From contig CAXVYS010000024.1 of the NCBI GenBank assembly GCA_963422675.2, positions 620,001-684,000 on the forward strand: DNA of 64,000 bases. Reading direction: 5' to 3'. This document shows positions 10,206 through 19,671 of this stretch, one piece after another (positions within the stretch are counted from its first letter, which is position 1; every line of letters begins with the position of its first letter). The translations under genes were made by a program, and so were the position numbers. The stretch is from UBA4416 sp963422675 (GTDB lineage Bacteria > Bacteroidota > Bacteroidia > B-17B0 > Aurantibacillaceae). The notes under the pieces are model-generated. The model was not told the origin of the DNA. It saw only the letters and a program-made list of their open reading frames with translations, and did not search any database.

Positions 10206-11303
10206 ATGAAAAAACTACTACTCCTTATTGCCGGTTCTTTTCCTTTTGTTTCACAGGCTCAAATAACAATTACTTCTGCTAATATGCCCGTATCGGGCGA
10301 TACCTGCCGATACAGCACGGCAAACGTTACTGCTATTGGTAACTACACTGCTACCGGAACAAGCCATCTATGGGATTTTAGTACGTTAACGCCAACCGGA
10401 CAGGATATCCGCAAATTTCAACCTTCTATGTCAACGCCCTATTTCTTTTATTTTTTACCTCCAAAATATGGCGAAAAAATAATGGATTCTCTTCCAATAC
10501 CTGCTATTCCCGGTTTTCCTATCTCCATTAAAAACATTTATAGCTTCTATAAAAAAGTAACCACGCCATCCACATTTAATTCGGAAGGGTTAGGTTTAAC
10601 CATGGCAGGTGTGCCCATTGGCGCTACCTTTAGCGATGAAGATGAATTGTATAAATTTCCTTTAGCCTATGGTAACCGCGATTCAACCACCTTTAAATTA
10701 TCCACCCCCAGTAATTCCTTAATTCCTTTTACCTATAAAAAACAAGGCTACCGCATTACCCAATCAGACGGGTGGGGAACCATTACCACTCCCTATGGCA
10801 CTGCCGCCTGTTTAAGAGTCGTAACTACCCAATATTCTATCGATACAATTTCTATTCCTGCTTTGCCTCCGGGCTTTAATAAATTTGGCTTCCCTAATTA
10901 TGCCAGGAGTTACCAATGGCTCACTACGGGTGAAAAAATTCCTTATTTAGAAGTGAGCGGGAATGTAGTTGGTGGCAATTTTACCCCTACACAGGTTAGG
11001 TACCGCGATCAGGCAAGGGTTTTTGTAGGAATTAAGGAACAAAAAGAAATAGCCCTGGCGCTTTCCGTATTTCCTAATCCTGCAAACAATGAGCTAAACA
11101 TCCTTACCGCACAACAACCCGAAGCCCTGTTTGCCGAAATAACAGACCTGCAAGGGAAAACGGCTAAAACACAGGTGCTTGGTAACTACAGCGAGTTGGT
11201 AAATTACAACAAAATAGATGTATCCGGCCTGGCGAAAGGGCTGTATATTTTAAACCTATACACTACTTCTCAAAAACAAGCCTTAAAAATTTCGATACAA
11301 TAA
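10206..11303 (+). CDS. Secreted protein with T9SS type A sorting domain
   Basis: 365 residues. A signal peptide (cleavage after FVSQAQ) is followed by a 260-residue beta-rich region I do not recognise, containing HLWDFSTLTPTGQD and SYQWLTTGEKIPYLEVSG. The C-terminal 80 residues carry the type A T9SS signature: SVFPNPANNELNIL, an ITDLQGK turn, IDVSGLAKGLYILNL and a final basic LKISIQ strand. The T9SS would move it across the outer membrane. It has its own start 76 bp after the TPM operon. The passenger function is unknown. Confidence 0.82.
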   Translation: MKKLLLLIAGSFPFVSQAQITITSANMPVSGDTCRYSTANVTAIGNYTATGTSHLWDFSTLTPTGQDIRKFQPSMSTPYFFYFLPPKYGEKIMDSLPIPAIPGFPISIKNIYSFYKKVTTPSTFNSEGLGLTMAGVPIGATFSDEDELYKFPLAYGNRDSTTFKLSTPSNSLIPFTYKKQGYRITQSDGWGTITTPYGTAACLRVVTTQYSIDTISIPALPPGFNKFGFPNYARSYQWLTTGEKIPYLEVSGNVVGGNFTPTQVRYRDQARVFVGIKEQKEIALALSVFPNPANNELNILTAQQPEALFAEITDLQGKTAKTQVLGNYSELVNYNKIDVSGLAKGLYILNLYTTSQKQALKISIQ

Positions 11304-11360
11304 TTTTTTATAATCAATAAATAATTTATTTTTACCACTTTAAATTTATAAACCGATACT

Positions 11361-11690
11361 ATGAGCTCAGGTCACGATAACCATCCTAACGAACCAAAAA
11401 CAGTTGCTTTTCGCACGCCAATGATTTTAGCATTAGTTACAGTATTAGCTATTGTGTTATTGGTAAGTACCTGCGACACTAAAAAGTGCTGTGAAGACGG
11501 GACCAAATGCGAAGAAACAAGCGGTGGCCATGACGAACATGGTAATGCTGCTACAGAAGAGCATATGGAAAAACACGATGAAGCTGCAGCAATGCATGCA
11601 ACAGAAGAAGTAGCTCCTATGGTTGATTCTTTAGCGGTTAAAGCGGATTCAGCTGCAGTTAAAGTAGAAGAACACGCTGCACATCACTAA
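11361..11690 (+). CDS. Small single-pass membrane protein with acidic, His-rich tail
   Basis: 109 residues. One hydrophobic segment at about 20-38 (TPMILALVTVLAIVLLVSTC) is followed by a Cys cluster (CDTKKCCEDGTKCEE) and then an Ala/Glu/His-rich stretch ending EEHAAHH. The order Cys cluster then His-rich tail could bind metal, but nothing proves it. The lipobox is imperfect (VSTC has Thr at -1), so I do not call it a lipoprotein. The coding bias looks genuine, and a terminator follows at 11712. I do not recognise a family. Confidence 0.62.
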   Translation: MSSGHDNHPNEPKTVAFRTPMILALVTVLAIVLLVSTCDTKKCCEDGTKCEETSGGHDEHGNAATEEHMEKHDEAAAMHATEEVAPMVDSLAVKADSAAVKVEEHAAHH

Positions 11691-11711
11691 AAACAGCTTA
11701 TAAAATGATAT

Positions 11712-11739
11712 AAAGCCTTACCCTGTGTAAGGCTTTTTT
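11712..11739 (+). terminator. Rho-independent terminator after the small membrane protein
   Basis: Perfect 10-bp stem AAAGCCTTAC / GTAAGGCTTT (11712-11721 and 11727-11736) with a five-base loop, running into TTTTTT. It separates the genes at 10206-11690 from glutaryl-CoA dehydrogenase. Confidence 0.85.
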
Positions 11740-11773
11740 GGTATAACATGCTTTTATGAGCTCATGCACATTA

Positions 11774-11807
11774 TTGTTTCACAAAACATGAATATTTCGT
11801 AATATTG
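11774..11807 (+). promoter_or_regulatory. Candidate Bacteroidota promoter of glutaryl-CoA dehydrogenase
   Basis: TTG at 11774-11776 and TAATATTG at 11800-11807 (one mismatch to TAnnTTTG), spaced by 23 bp. It lies 25 bp before the ATG and downstream of a terminator, so it is in the right place for an independent transcript. Confidence 0.4.
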
Positions 11808-11832
11808 CACACTCTTAAAAAAACACATAAAA

Positions 11833-13011
11833 ATGGCTACAGATAACTTTCAGGCTCATGATTATTACTTAATGGATGAATTGTTAACCGATGAACAGAA
11901 ATTGATTCGCGAAACAGCACGTGCCTGGGTAAAAAAAGAAGTAACTCCAATTGTAGAAGAAGCTTGCCAAACCACTAAATTTCCAAAACAATGGATCAAA
12001 GGTTTGGCTGAAATAGGTGCATTCGGGCCTTATATTCCAACAGAATATGGCGGACCGGGTTTAGACCAGATTTCTTATGGATTAATTATGCAAGAGTTAG
12101 AGCGCGGCGATAGTGGCTTACGTTCAACCGCATCAGTACAAAGCTCTTTGGTGATGTATCCTATTTATACTTACGGTAGCGAAGAACAACGTAAAAAATA
12201 TTTACCAAAATTAGCATCAGGCGATATGATGGGCTGCTTTGGTTTAACAGAGCCCGATCATGGGAGTAACCCTAACGGGATGATTACTAATTTTAAAGAT
12301 AAAGGCGATCATTATTTATTGAATGGAGCTAAAATGTGGATCAGTAACTCTCCATTTGCTGATATAGCAGTTGTTTGGGCAAAAGACGAAGCAGGCGAAA
12401 TAAGAGGTTTAATTGTTGAAAGAGGATACGAAGGATTTACAACTCCCGAAACTCATGGTAAATGGAGCTTACGCGCCAGTGCTACCGGAGAATTGGTTTT
12501 TGATAATGTAAAAGTTCCTAAAGAAAATTTATTACCAAACGTTAAAGGTTTAAAAGGGCCTTTAGGTTGTTTAAACAGTGCACGTTTTGGTATTGCCTGG
12601 GGTGTAATTGGTGCAGCGATGGATTGTTATGACAGCGCTTTACGTTACAGTAAAGAGCGTATTCAGTTTGGTAAACCTATTGGTGCATTTCAGTTAACTC
12701 AAAAGAAATTAGCGGAAATGATCACTGAAATTACCAAAGCCCAGTTATTAACCTGGAGATTAGGTGTATTAAAAAATGAGCACCGCGCAACACCTGCACA
12801 AATCAGTATGGCAAAACGTAATAACGTTAATATGGCTTTACAAATTGCACGTGAAGCACGCCAGATACATGGTGGAATGGGTATTACAGGAGAATATCCT
12901 ATTATGCGCCACATGATGAATTTAGAATCGGTTATTACTTACGAAGGAACACACGATATCCATTTATTAATTACAGGAATGGATGTAACAGGCTTTAATG
13001 CTTTTTCATAA
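11833..13011 (+). CDS. gcdH: Glutaryl-CoA dehydrogenase (acyl-CoA dehydrogenase family)
   Basis: 392 residues, the normal length. FAD enzyme that oxidises and decarboxylates glutaryl-CoA to crotonyl-CoA in lysine and tryptophan breakdown. Acyl-CoA dehydrogenase signatures GCFGLTEPDHGSNP and RQIHGGMGITGEYPIMRHM are present. The catalytic base is Glu371 in ITYEGTHDIHLLITG, the position and context typical of glutaryl-CoA rather than short-chain dehydrogenases. The LRASATGELVFDNVKVP segment and RIQFGKPIGAFQLTQKKLAEM also fit GcdH. It is monocistronic between terminators at 11712 and 13033. The alternative is a general acyl-CoA dehydrogenase, but the C-terminal GTHDIH makes GcdH much more likely. 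Confidence 0.9.
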   Translation: MATDNFQAHDYYLMDELLTDEQKLIRETARAWVKKEVTPIVEEACQTTKFPKQWIKGLAEIGAFGPYIPTEYGGPGLDQISYGLIMQELERGDSGLRSTASVQSSLVMYPIYTYGSEEQRKKYLPKLASGDMMGCFGLTEPDHGSNPNGMITNFKDKGDHYLLNGAKMWISNSPFADIAVVWAKDEAGEIRGLIVERGYEGFTTPETHGKWSLRASATGELVFDNVKVPKENLLPNVKGLKGPLGCLNSARFGIAWGVIGAAMDCYDSALRYSKERIQFGKPIGAFQLTQKKLAEMITEITKAQLLTWRLGVLKNEHRATPAQISMAKRNNVNMALQIAREARQIHGGMGITGEYPIMRHMMNLESVITYEGTHDIHLLITGMDVTGFNAFS

Positions 13012-13032
13012 TCCTTTAAGCGACCTTAACTA

Positions 13033-13068
13033 AAAAATCCCCTGAAGAAATCTTCAGGGGATTTTTTT
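13033..13068. terminator. Bidirectional terminator between gcdH and the lipoprotein gene
   Basis: Palindrome with arms 13033-13048 and 13051-13066 (core TCCCCTGAAGA / TCTTCAGGGGA), A-run on the left and T-run on the right. It can terminate both converging transcripts. Confidence 0.88.
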
Positions 13069-13086
13069 ATGAATTTGGTATAGGCG

Positions 13087-14067
13087 TTAAGAATACCCGA
13101 ATATTTTTTTCTTGGTTTTGGTTTTGTACTTCCATTCTACTTTCCAACCATAAGGACATTGATTAGCGCCTACAGAAACCGAATTGCCACTGGCATCGGT
13201 GCCAAACAAACAATCCAGCGAAAAATCTTTACTGGTTACTTTTACAGAGGCTGCTCCCTGGATAGGGGCCCACCAACCACACGTCCAGTTCCATACAATA
13301 GGTGTAGATACCTGGCTCGTAAAAGCATCCCCGTCGCGTGTTGTCCCATAATTCTCTAAGCTGCTTAATCCGTTGGATGAACCGATTCCTTCACCGGTAC
13401 AGGTTAATATATTATTTGGATAGGTATACGTGAATTTACGGTTAATGTTATAGCTTGCCGTTTTACCATCATCAAAGGTTACACTCAGATTTGTACCTGT
13501 AACCGAAGTAGCAAGGCTCGATTGTGTTTTAACGATCAGCAATTCCCACCAAGTGCCACCGGTTTCATTTGTCAGGAGCTGTGTCCCGTCTAACTGAACA
13601 CTTTTACTATCGGAAGCGCGCGTTACTTTATACGATAAATAATCTACCTGCAACACGCAACCTGCCTGTTTCCATCTTTTTCCGGCAGTATAATTTTGAA
13701 TTGTTAAACGGATAGATCCTGTTCTTGTACGGTTGTTAATGGTGGTACCATCGTAATTAATTTTTATGGTCCCATTATGCACGCCGTTTGTATCTACAGT
13801 ATAGCCTGTAGCCGTAATGCCCAAAGCTCCGCTTACACTGGTAATCCCTGAGGAGTTCCCCACTCTTCCATGCAATAAGGCATTGTTACCAATTTCCGTA
13901 TTTACATCATTAACGGCGGCATCGTTCTCACTTTGCACCGTTCTGTTATCTGCCGATGATTGACCATCTTCATCTTTAAATGCCTTTTTCTTTTTACAGG
14001 CTGTAAATGTTAATGCCGAAGCCAATAACATACATGAAATTCCAAACAAGAGTCTTTTTGTATTCAT
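13087..14067 (-). CDS. Hypothetical lipoprotein, beta-rich
   Basis: 326 residues. A type II signal peptide ends in LTFTAC followed by KKKK, so the mature protein is predicted to be lipid-anchored. The body is rich in Thr, Ser, Gly and Asn, with many short strands: TIKINYDGTTINNRTRTGSI, CVLQVDYLSYKVTRA, TGGTWWELLIVKTQ. It has a late Cys/Trp-containing section (NWTCGWWAPIQGAA, CLFGTDASGN) and a basic C-terminus (KTKTKKKIFG). I do not recognise a named family. It may be a surface lipoprotein of the kind common in Bacteroidota, but no binding site is evident. It sits downstream of the SpoIIE phosphatase gene on the same strand, 90 bp away. Confidence 0.75.
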   Translation of the reverse strand: MNTKRLLFGISCMLLASALTFTACKKKKAFKDEDGQSSADNRTVQSENDAAVNDVNTEIGNNALLHGRVGNSSGITSVSGALGITATGYTVDTNGVHNGTIKINYDGTTINNRTRTGSIRLTIQNYTAGKRWKQAGCVLQVDYLSYKVTRASDSKSVQLDGTQLLTNETGGTWWELLIVKTQSSLATSVTGTNLSVTFDDGKTASYNINRKFTYTYPNNILTCTGEGIGSSNGLSSLENYGTTRDGDAFTSQVSTPIVWNWTCGWWAPIQGAASVKVTSKDFSLDCLFGTDASGNSVSVGANQCPYGWKVEWKYKTKTKKKIFGYS

Positions 14068-14157
14068 TGAGGTTTTAGATTTAATTGGTTAAGTAAAAGA
14101 TAAATGATTAAGACCCTGCTGTTTACACAAATATTATGCCTTAAAAGAGGCTATTTG

Positions 14158-16425
14158 TTAAAGCTTAATTCCCATCACTAACACATCATCTACCTGCTCG
14201 TGGTGCGATTTCCAGGTTTCAAAGGCTCTAGAAATTATTTCTCTTTGTTCCTCTACCTTTTTAGACGCCATCGTGCAGAATAAATTTTCGAGTTGTTTGT
14301 ATTTGAATTTCTTTCCTTTTTCTCCACCAAATTGATCGGCGTAGCCATCCGTAATTAAATACACACAATCGTTTTTTTGTAAAGCCACCGTTTGGTTCGT
14401 GTAATTGATAATAGCTCCCGAATGACTTTCTCCAATAGGCTGTTTATCGCCTTTATAGATCTGGATAACAGCATCCCGCACCACATAAATATTGGTGTTA
14501 GCCCCTGCAAACTGCATAGTTAAGGTATCGAAATTAAATTCGCACATCGCAACTTCCATCCCGTCCTTAATAGCGCCTGTGCTCGATTTACTTTTAATTG
14601 TTTTTGGCAATTGCTGATTAATGTAATCCAAAGCCTGTGCCGGCGAAGAAATAGTATCCACGTTTAAGGTTTGATTAAGGAGTGTATTTCCTACCAAACT
14701 CATAAATGCTCCGGGTACACCATGGCCTGTACAGTCTGCTACCGCTACAATAACGTTGTTACTACCACCTGTTTTTCGGTTAGCACAATTAGCCCAGTAA
14801 AAATCGCCACTCACAATGTCTCTTGGTTTAAAAAACACAAAATGCTGCGGAAACAATAGTTTCATTTCTTCATCGTCCGGTATAACTCCTTGTTGTATGC
14901 GGCTTGCGTAGGTAATACTATCGGTAATCTCACTATTCTTTTCTTCAATAATATCTTTTTGTTTTAGTATTTCCTCATTAAAGGTTTGTAGTTGAGCATT
15001 TGTTCTTTTCCTTGAGAGATTGGATTTTACAACAAACACAAGGAATACCGTTAATAAAAGTGCTCCTAAAACTCCTGCCCATATAATGTATTTCTGACTC
15101 TGAATTTTTGCCTGTGTAACACTATCTTTATTTTTTTGGATCAGGTCTTTTTCCCGTTGCTCCGATTTATAGCGGTAATCCAATTCCATTTGAGTAATTT
15201 TTTTAGAATTTTGATTATTGTTGATCGAATCATTCCATTGCCTGTAAAGTTTATAATAGGTTAAGGCGTCCTTGTAATTGCCCATCATATCATAGGTTTC
15301 GCTAAGACCTTTGTAATTATAAATATAATCGTCGGCCGATTGAATTTGTTTGGTAATCACTAAAGCGCTATCGTAGTATTTAATGGCCTTATGATACTCC
15401 TTCATATCTTTATAAATATCAGCCAATGAGCCATAAGCAATGGCCAGCTCACTTTTTATCCCTATTTTCCTGTATTCTTCCAGGGTTAAAAAATTATACT
15501 CCAGTGCTTTGTTGTATTGTTTTTGATTATACGCTACGTTGCCGATGTTTCCTAAAGCCGACATATAGCTTCGTTGATCATGTGTTCTCAGGGAGGCATC
15601 CTTACACAAATTATAGTAATACAAGGCGCTATCCAGCATCCCTGCATCAAGGTACACATTTCCTAAAATTAAATAACTTGCATTAAGAACCGTATAGTTT
15701 TCGGGGCGGTTTTCTTTCCCCAAAACTTCGAGTGATAATAAACCGTACTTCTTAGCGGTTTGCAGATCTTCACCTTTGTAAATGGTAGAGAGGCTAATGT
15801 ATAACTCTGAGAGCTTGGTGTTTTTATGGTGTTGCTTCGCTATTTCAATGGCTTCCAACGAAAATTGAATTCCTTTTTTTCGATCACCCATAAAGTCATA
15901 ACTTCTTCCAACGCAGGTTAATACTTCCAATTCGCCGTTTATGTTTTTACTCTCCCTGATAGAGGTAAGTACCTTGTTTCCCACAAGAATGCAGGAATCG
16001 AACTGTCCCCTCATAAAATAATTTACAACAATCAGTCCGTTTGCTTCCGCCAAAAGGTGTTTATGATTTGCTAAAAGGGGGGCAGATAGTTTAGCATACA
16101 GCATGCTTTTATCAAGGCTATCAAGGGTTTTGTATAACAATGCTTTACAAAATAAATTCGTCCCTTTTTTCAGGGATTCATTCTTTCCTTCTACTTTTAA
16201 GTTATCTAAATCCCTAATGACTTTATTTGCTTTTTCCGCTTCCTTTACATTCCCTAATAGCAGAACCAATGCAGGCGCTTTGGTGAGTTTTTCGTTGGCA
16301 GTAGCAAGTTTAAAATAAGCGCTGTATAAACTGTCAACGTATTTATTTTGCGAATGAAGTTGCAGATGTATCAGACCAATAAAAAAACAGGCGATCCAAA
16401 ATGGTTTTATGTGGCGGGGCTTCAC
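14158..16425 (-). CDS. TPR-repeat membrane protein with SpoIIE-type PP2C phosphatase domain
   Basis: 755 residues from a GTG start (MKPRHIKPFW). Signal peptide to about residue 26, then TPR repeats over residues 60-400 (for example ALEYNFLTLEEYRKIGIKSE and ALYYNLCKDASLRTH). A membrane helix lies at about 450-470 (IIWAGVLGALLLTVFLVFVV), a coiled coil follows, and the PP2C domain starts near 500. Catalytic signatures are VSGDFYWA, DCTGHGVPGAFMSLVGN and ITDGYADQFGG, with a terminal VDDVLVMG. The periplasmic TPR part probably senses a partner, and the cytoplasmic phosphatase acts on a regulator such as a STAS protein. A TATTTTTA box lies just before the start. Its catalytic domain is paralogous to that at 2974-6399. 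Confidence 0.88.
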   Translation of the reverse strand: MKPRHIKPFWIACFFIGLIHLQLHSQNKYVDSLYSAYFKLATANEKLTKAPALVLLLGNVKEAEKANKVIRDLDNLKVEGKNESLKKGTNLFCKALLYKTLDSLDKSMLYAKLSAPLLANHKHLLAEANGLIVVNYFMRGQFDSCILVGNKVLTSIRESKNINGELEVLTCVGRSYDFMGDRKKGIQFSLEAIEIAKQHHKNTKLSELYISLSTIYKGEDLQTAKKYGLLSLEVLGKENRPENYTVLNASYLILGNVYLDAGMLDSALYYYNLCKDASLRTHDQRSYMSALGNIGNVAYNQKQYNKALEYNFLTLEEYRKIGIKSELAIAYGSLADIYKDMKEYHKAIKYYDSALVITKQIQSADDYIYNYKGLSETYDMMGNYKDALTYYKLYRQWNDSINNNQNSKKITQMELDYRYKSEQREKDLIQKNKDSVTQAKIQSQKYIIWAGVLGALLLTVFLVFVVKSNLSRKRTNAQLQTFNEEILKQKDIIEEKNSEITDSITYASRIQQGVIPDDEEMKLLFPQHFVFFKPRDIVSGDFYWANCANRKTGGSNNVIVAVADCTGHGVPGAFMSLVGNTLLNQTLNVDTISSPAQALDYINQQLPKTIKSKSSTGAIKDGMEVAMCEFNFDTLTMQFAGANTNIYVVRDAVIQIYKGDKQPIGESHSGAIINYTNQTVALQKNDCVYLITDGYADQFGGEKGKKFKYKQLENLFCTMASKKVEEQREIISRAFETWKSHHEQVDDVLVMGIKL

Positions 16426-16539
16426 TATGTAAAAATAGTAAAATTGATGGGTTGTTATTTAGAATCGATATAAATATTATAATATGACAATTTGATGACA
16501 TACAAAAACGACTATATCACGTACTTTGTAGAAAGTAAC

Positions 16540-17769
16540 ATGGAGTCCTTTAAAATCATATCTCTTACCCATAAATTAGCCCCCCTCGAATTAATTGGTA
16601 AGCTACATTTAGATGAAATTCATCAGATAGATTATTTAGGTGCTATTAAACTTAAAATGGAGTTAAAAGAATTACTCTTTTTAAGTACCTGTAACCGGGT
16701 AGAGTTAGTTGTTACTACTCACCGCGATATTACTCCTGCTTTTTTATCAGAAATTTTACTTTACATTAACTCAAAATTAACCGAAGAGGAATTACAATCT
16801 CTTTTGTCGAAAATAAAAGTACACGAAGGCGAAAACGCGTTAAGGCATTTATTCAATGTTTCTGCTTCCCTCGATTCGTTGGTTGTTGGAGAAAGAGAAA
16901 TCATTACACAGGTACGTAAAGCGTACGAATTTTGTAATAGTTTAGGCCTTACGGGAGACACCATTCGCCTGGCATTAAAACAAACTATTGAAACAGCTAA
17001 AAAAGTATATACCGATACAGACATTGCCAAAAACCCTGTTTCTATTGTATCCTTAGCCTACAGACAATTACGTAACTTAGGCATAAAAAACAATGCACGC
17101 ATTGTATTTGTAGGGGCCGGAGAAACCAATGTGAATATGGCCAAATACCTTAAAAAGCATGAGTATGCCAATTTTACGGTGTTTAACAGAACACTTGCTA
17201 ACGCAGAAAAATTAGCGAAAGACCTTAACGGGAAAGCATTTGAATTATCTGCCATACAGGATTTTAAAGAAGGCTTTGATGTATTGATTACCTGCACCTC
17301 TTCACAGGAACCTATTATTACCGAGACTGTTTATAATTCATTACTCCATAACGATTCAACAAAAAAAGTAGTGATTGATTTGGCATTGCCTGCTGATGTT
17401 GATACTGCTGTTACTGAAAAAAATGATTTGTTTTACATTGATATCGAATCCCTGAAAAAACAGGCGGTAGAAAATTTATCGAAACGCGAAAGTGAGATAG
17501 AAGCCTGTAAAGCCATTATTGAAACGAAAGTAGAAGAGTTTAAATTATTATTTCAGGAACGTAAAATTGAACTGGCTTTTGGAGAAATTCCCAAACAAAT
17601 AAGATCTATTAAGGAAACCGCTATTAACGAAGTGTTTGCCAAAGACCTTGATATGATGGACAGTGAGAGCAAAGAGGTATTGGAAAAAGTGTTGAGTTAC
17701 ATGGAAAAAAAATACAATGCTTTAACCATTAAAACTGCCAAAAAGGTTTTTTTGGAAGAGAATATCTAA
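16540..17769 (+). CDS. hemA: Glutamyl-tRNA reductase
   Basis: 409 residues from the ATG at 16540. The frame is open upstream to a TTG at 16492, but homologues begin at ESFKIISLTHK. A promoter-like TACTTTG lies at 16522-16528, inside that extension, so I use the inner ATG. HemA reduces glutamyl-tRNA to glutamate-1-semialdehyde, the first step of C5 tetrapyrrole synthesis. Catalytic Cys51 is in LSTCNRVEL, the SLDSLVVGEREIITQVRKAY signature is intact, and an NADPH-binding Rossmann segment (IVFVGAGETNVNMA) follows. The C-terminal helical dimerisation domain is complete. It heads the hem cluster with hemCD and hemB; hemL is not in the window. Confidence 0.95.
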   Translation: MESFKIISLTHKLAPLELIGKLHLDEIHQIDYLGAIKLKMELKELLFLSTCNRVELVVTTHRDITPAFLSEILLYINSKLTEEELQSLLSKIKVHEGENALRHLFNVSASLDSLVVGEREIITQVRKAYEFCNSLGLTGDTIRLALKQTIETAKKVYTDTDIAKNPVSIVSLAYRQLRNLGIKNNARIVFVGAGETNVNMAKYLKKHEYANFTVFNRTLANAEKLAKDLNGKAFELSAIQDFKEGFDVLITCTSSQEPIITETVYNSLLHNDSTKKVVIDLALPADVDTAVTEKNDLFYIDIESLKKQAVENLSKRESEIEACKAIIETKVEEFKLLFQERKIELAFGEIPKQIRSIKETAINEVFAKDLDMMDSESKEVLEKVLSYMEKKYNALTIKTAKKVFLEENI

Positions 17770-17927
17770 CCTTTTTTCTACAGAGAAATTTTTTCAATTA
17801 CCGTCGTTTACTACACTTAAGTTATGGTGTTATGCCGGGCGTAGTGGAGGCACCTTGGATTCTGCTAAAATAAAAACCTTGTTTTTTTCTTTCCGTCTCT
17901 GTGGTGAATCATTAAAAATAGCTTATC

Positions 17928-17957
17928 TTGTAGCCTCTAATTTTTTATTTAACTTTG
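17928..17957 (+). promoter_or_regulatory. Strong Bacteroidota promoter of hemCD, abutting the start codon
   Basis: TTG at 17928-17930, a 19-bp spacer, then TAACTTTG at 17950-17957, an exact TAnnTTTG box. The ATG of hemCD begins at 17959. With initiation a few bases after the box, the transcript would have no or almost no 5' leader. Confidence 0.7.
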
Positions 17958-17958
17958 T

Positions 17959-19536
17959 ATGATAACCATTGGTACACGCGGCAGCGACCTTGCACTTTGG
18001 CAAGCTAATTTCACAAAAGAACTGTTAGAAAAAAAGGGCCACGAAGTTCAGATAAAAATCATTGCCACTAAAGGCGATGCTTCTCAGCAATGGAATACCA
18101 GCTTTGATAAATTAGAAGGTAAAGGTTTTTTCACCAAAGAACTGGAAGAAGAATTATTAGCCGGAACCATTGATGTAGCAGTACATTCTCATAAAGATTT
18201 ACCAACAGAAAGTCCTGAAGGGTTAATGATAGCAGGTGTTTCATCGCGCGAAAATCCGGCAGACTGGTTAGTGATGCGTGAAGAAGCAGAGGATACTAAA
18301 CAAAAATTCAATTTAAAAAAAGGTGCTAAGGTTGGAACTTCTTCTGCCCGTCGTAAATCGCAACTATTGGCTTTCAGGCCCGATGTTGAAATTACAGACT
18401 TAAGAGGCAACGTCCCCACCCGTATCAATAAATTAAGAGAAGGCCAATACGATGCCATTATATTAGCGGCGGCGGGCCTAGAGCGTTTAGAACTCGACCT
18501 TTCTGATTTTACCGTAGAACAGTTAGAGCCGGGTGAATTTATTCCAGCTCCGGCACAGGGAGTATTGGCATGGCAGATTCGCGAAGACGATTACAAATTA
18601 ACGGACATATTTGACACCGTGTGCGATTACGATGTCATGGTAAACGTAAACATTGAGCGCCGGGTATTAAATTTACTGGATGGTGGTTGCCAGCTTCCTT
18701 TAGGTGTATTTTGTGATGTAGAAATGAATGACCAGGACCGTAAGCTTTTTAAAGTATGGGTATCCTGCGCTGATGCCTGGGATAAACAACCCAAACAATT
18801 ATATTACGAAACAACCAATACAGAAGACTTGCCTGAAAAAATTGTAGAGCATATTAAACGCATCTCAGGTAAATCTATTTTCTTATCGAGAGATGCTCAT
18901 GAAAACAATTCATTAAACAGGTGGTTAACTAATCTTGGTTTTACAATTGAATCAAAGAGCCTGATCGATCTTAAAAAATTAACGATTAAAGATTTACCTA
19001 AAAGCGATTGGTTATTTTTTAGCAGTAAACATGCTGTAGAATTTTTCTTTATGCAAAAACCGGATATTGGCACTACCAAAATCGGTTGCATTGGTAAATC
19101 AACTTCGCAGGCTATCCGAGAGTTGGGTTTACGCGCCGATTTTATTGGCCAAAGTACTGATACAAAATTAGTAGGCAAACAATTTTCGGCACGTGTAGGT
19201 TTGGGTAAAGTTGTTTTTCCGGTAGCAAGAGATAGCATGCGTACCATACAATGGCAATTTCCTAAGCAACAAAATGTAATTGATTTGCCTATTTATGCTA
19301 CCTTAAAAGTACCGCACGAAGTGGCCGAAACAACAGATATATTGGTGTTTACAAGCCCAAGCAATGCCGAATCGTATCTGGAAAAAAACAGCGTTCACCC
19401 ACACCAGAAAATAATTGCCATGGGTGAAGCAACAGAAAAATCTTTATTAAAAGCAAAAGTAAAAGCAGAACAAATTCATAAACCTTATTCATTCGATGAT
19501 ATGGGCTTATTCAGGGCAATTTTGCAGACACTGTAA
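17959..19536 (+). CDS. hemCD: Hydroxymethylbilane synthase fused to uroporphyrinogen-III synthase
   Basis: 525 residues. Residues 1-300 are HemC: it begins ITIGTRGSDLALWQ, has the substrate-binding HSHKDLPTE and TSSARRKSQL motifs, and Cys244 in DGGCQLPLG is the dipyrromethane cofactor attachment site. Residues about 305-525 are a HemD domain (SIFLSRDAHENNS, DWLFFSSKHAVEFF, DILVFTSPSNAESYL). The fusion converts porphobilinogen to uroporphyrinogen III in one polypeptide, and such HemC-HemD fusions are known in Bacteroidota. The start is fixed because HemC needs this N-terminus almost to the first residue. It lies 189 bp after hemA with its own promoter. Confidence 0.94.
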   Translation: MITIGTRGSDLALWQANFTKELLEKKGHEVQIKIIATKGDASQQWNTSFDKLEGKGFFTKELEEELLAGTIDVAVHSHKDLPTESPEGLMIAGVSSRENPADWLVMREEAEDTKQKFNLKKGAKVGTSSARRKSQLLAFRPDVEITDLRGNVPTRINKLREGQYDAIILAAAGLERLELDLSDFTVEQLEPGEFIPAPAQGVLAWQIREDDYKLTDIFDTVCDYDVMVNVNIERRVLNLLDGGCQLPLGVFCDVEMNDQDRKLFKVWVSCADAWDKQPKQLYYETTNTEDLPEKIVEHIKRISGKSIFLSRDAHENNSLNRWLTNLGFTIESKSLIDLKKLTIKDLPKSDWLFFSSKHAVEFFFMQKPDIGTTKIGCIGKSTSQAIRELGLRADFIGQSTDTKLVGKQFSARVGLGKVVFPVARDSMRTIQWQFPKQQNVIDLPIYATLKVPHEVAETTDILVFTSPSNAESYLEKNSVHPHQKIIAMGEATEKSLLKAKVKAEQIHKPYSFDDMGLFRAILQTL

Positions 19537-19671
19537 GAACTATAAGTTATAAGAGATAAGTTAGAATGTCCTGATCTAATGCTCACATATCGCCCTCTGG
19601 AAGGGGCAGGAGGTTAGAAAAACACATACTTTTAAAATTAAAAATCTGTATTTAATAACATAAAAAATTAA

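Noticed and set aside
11361..11690. Call of the small His-rich protein as a metal chaperone
   Set aside because: Cys and His clusters alone do not prove metal binding, and no metal-handling gene is adjacent.
19585..19620. CCCTCTGGAAGGG hairpin after hemCD as a terminator
   Set aside because: The stem is only four to six pairs and no T-run follows; it may instead be part of a dispersed repeat.
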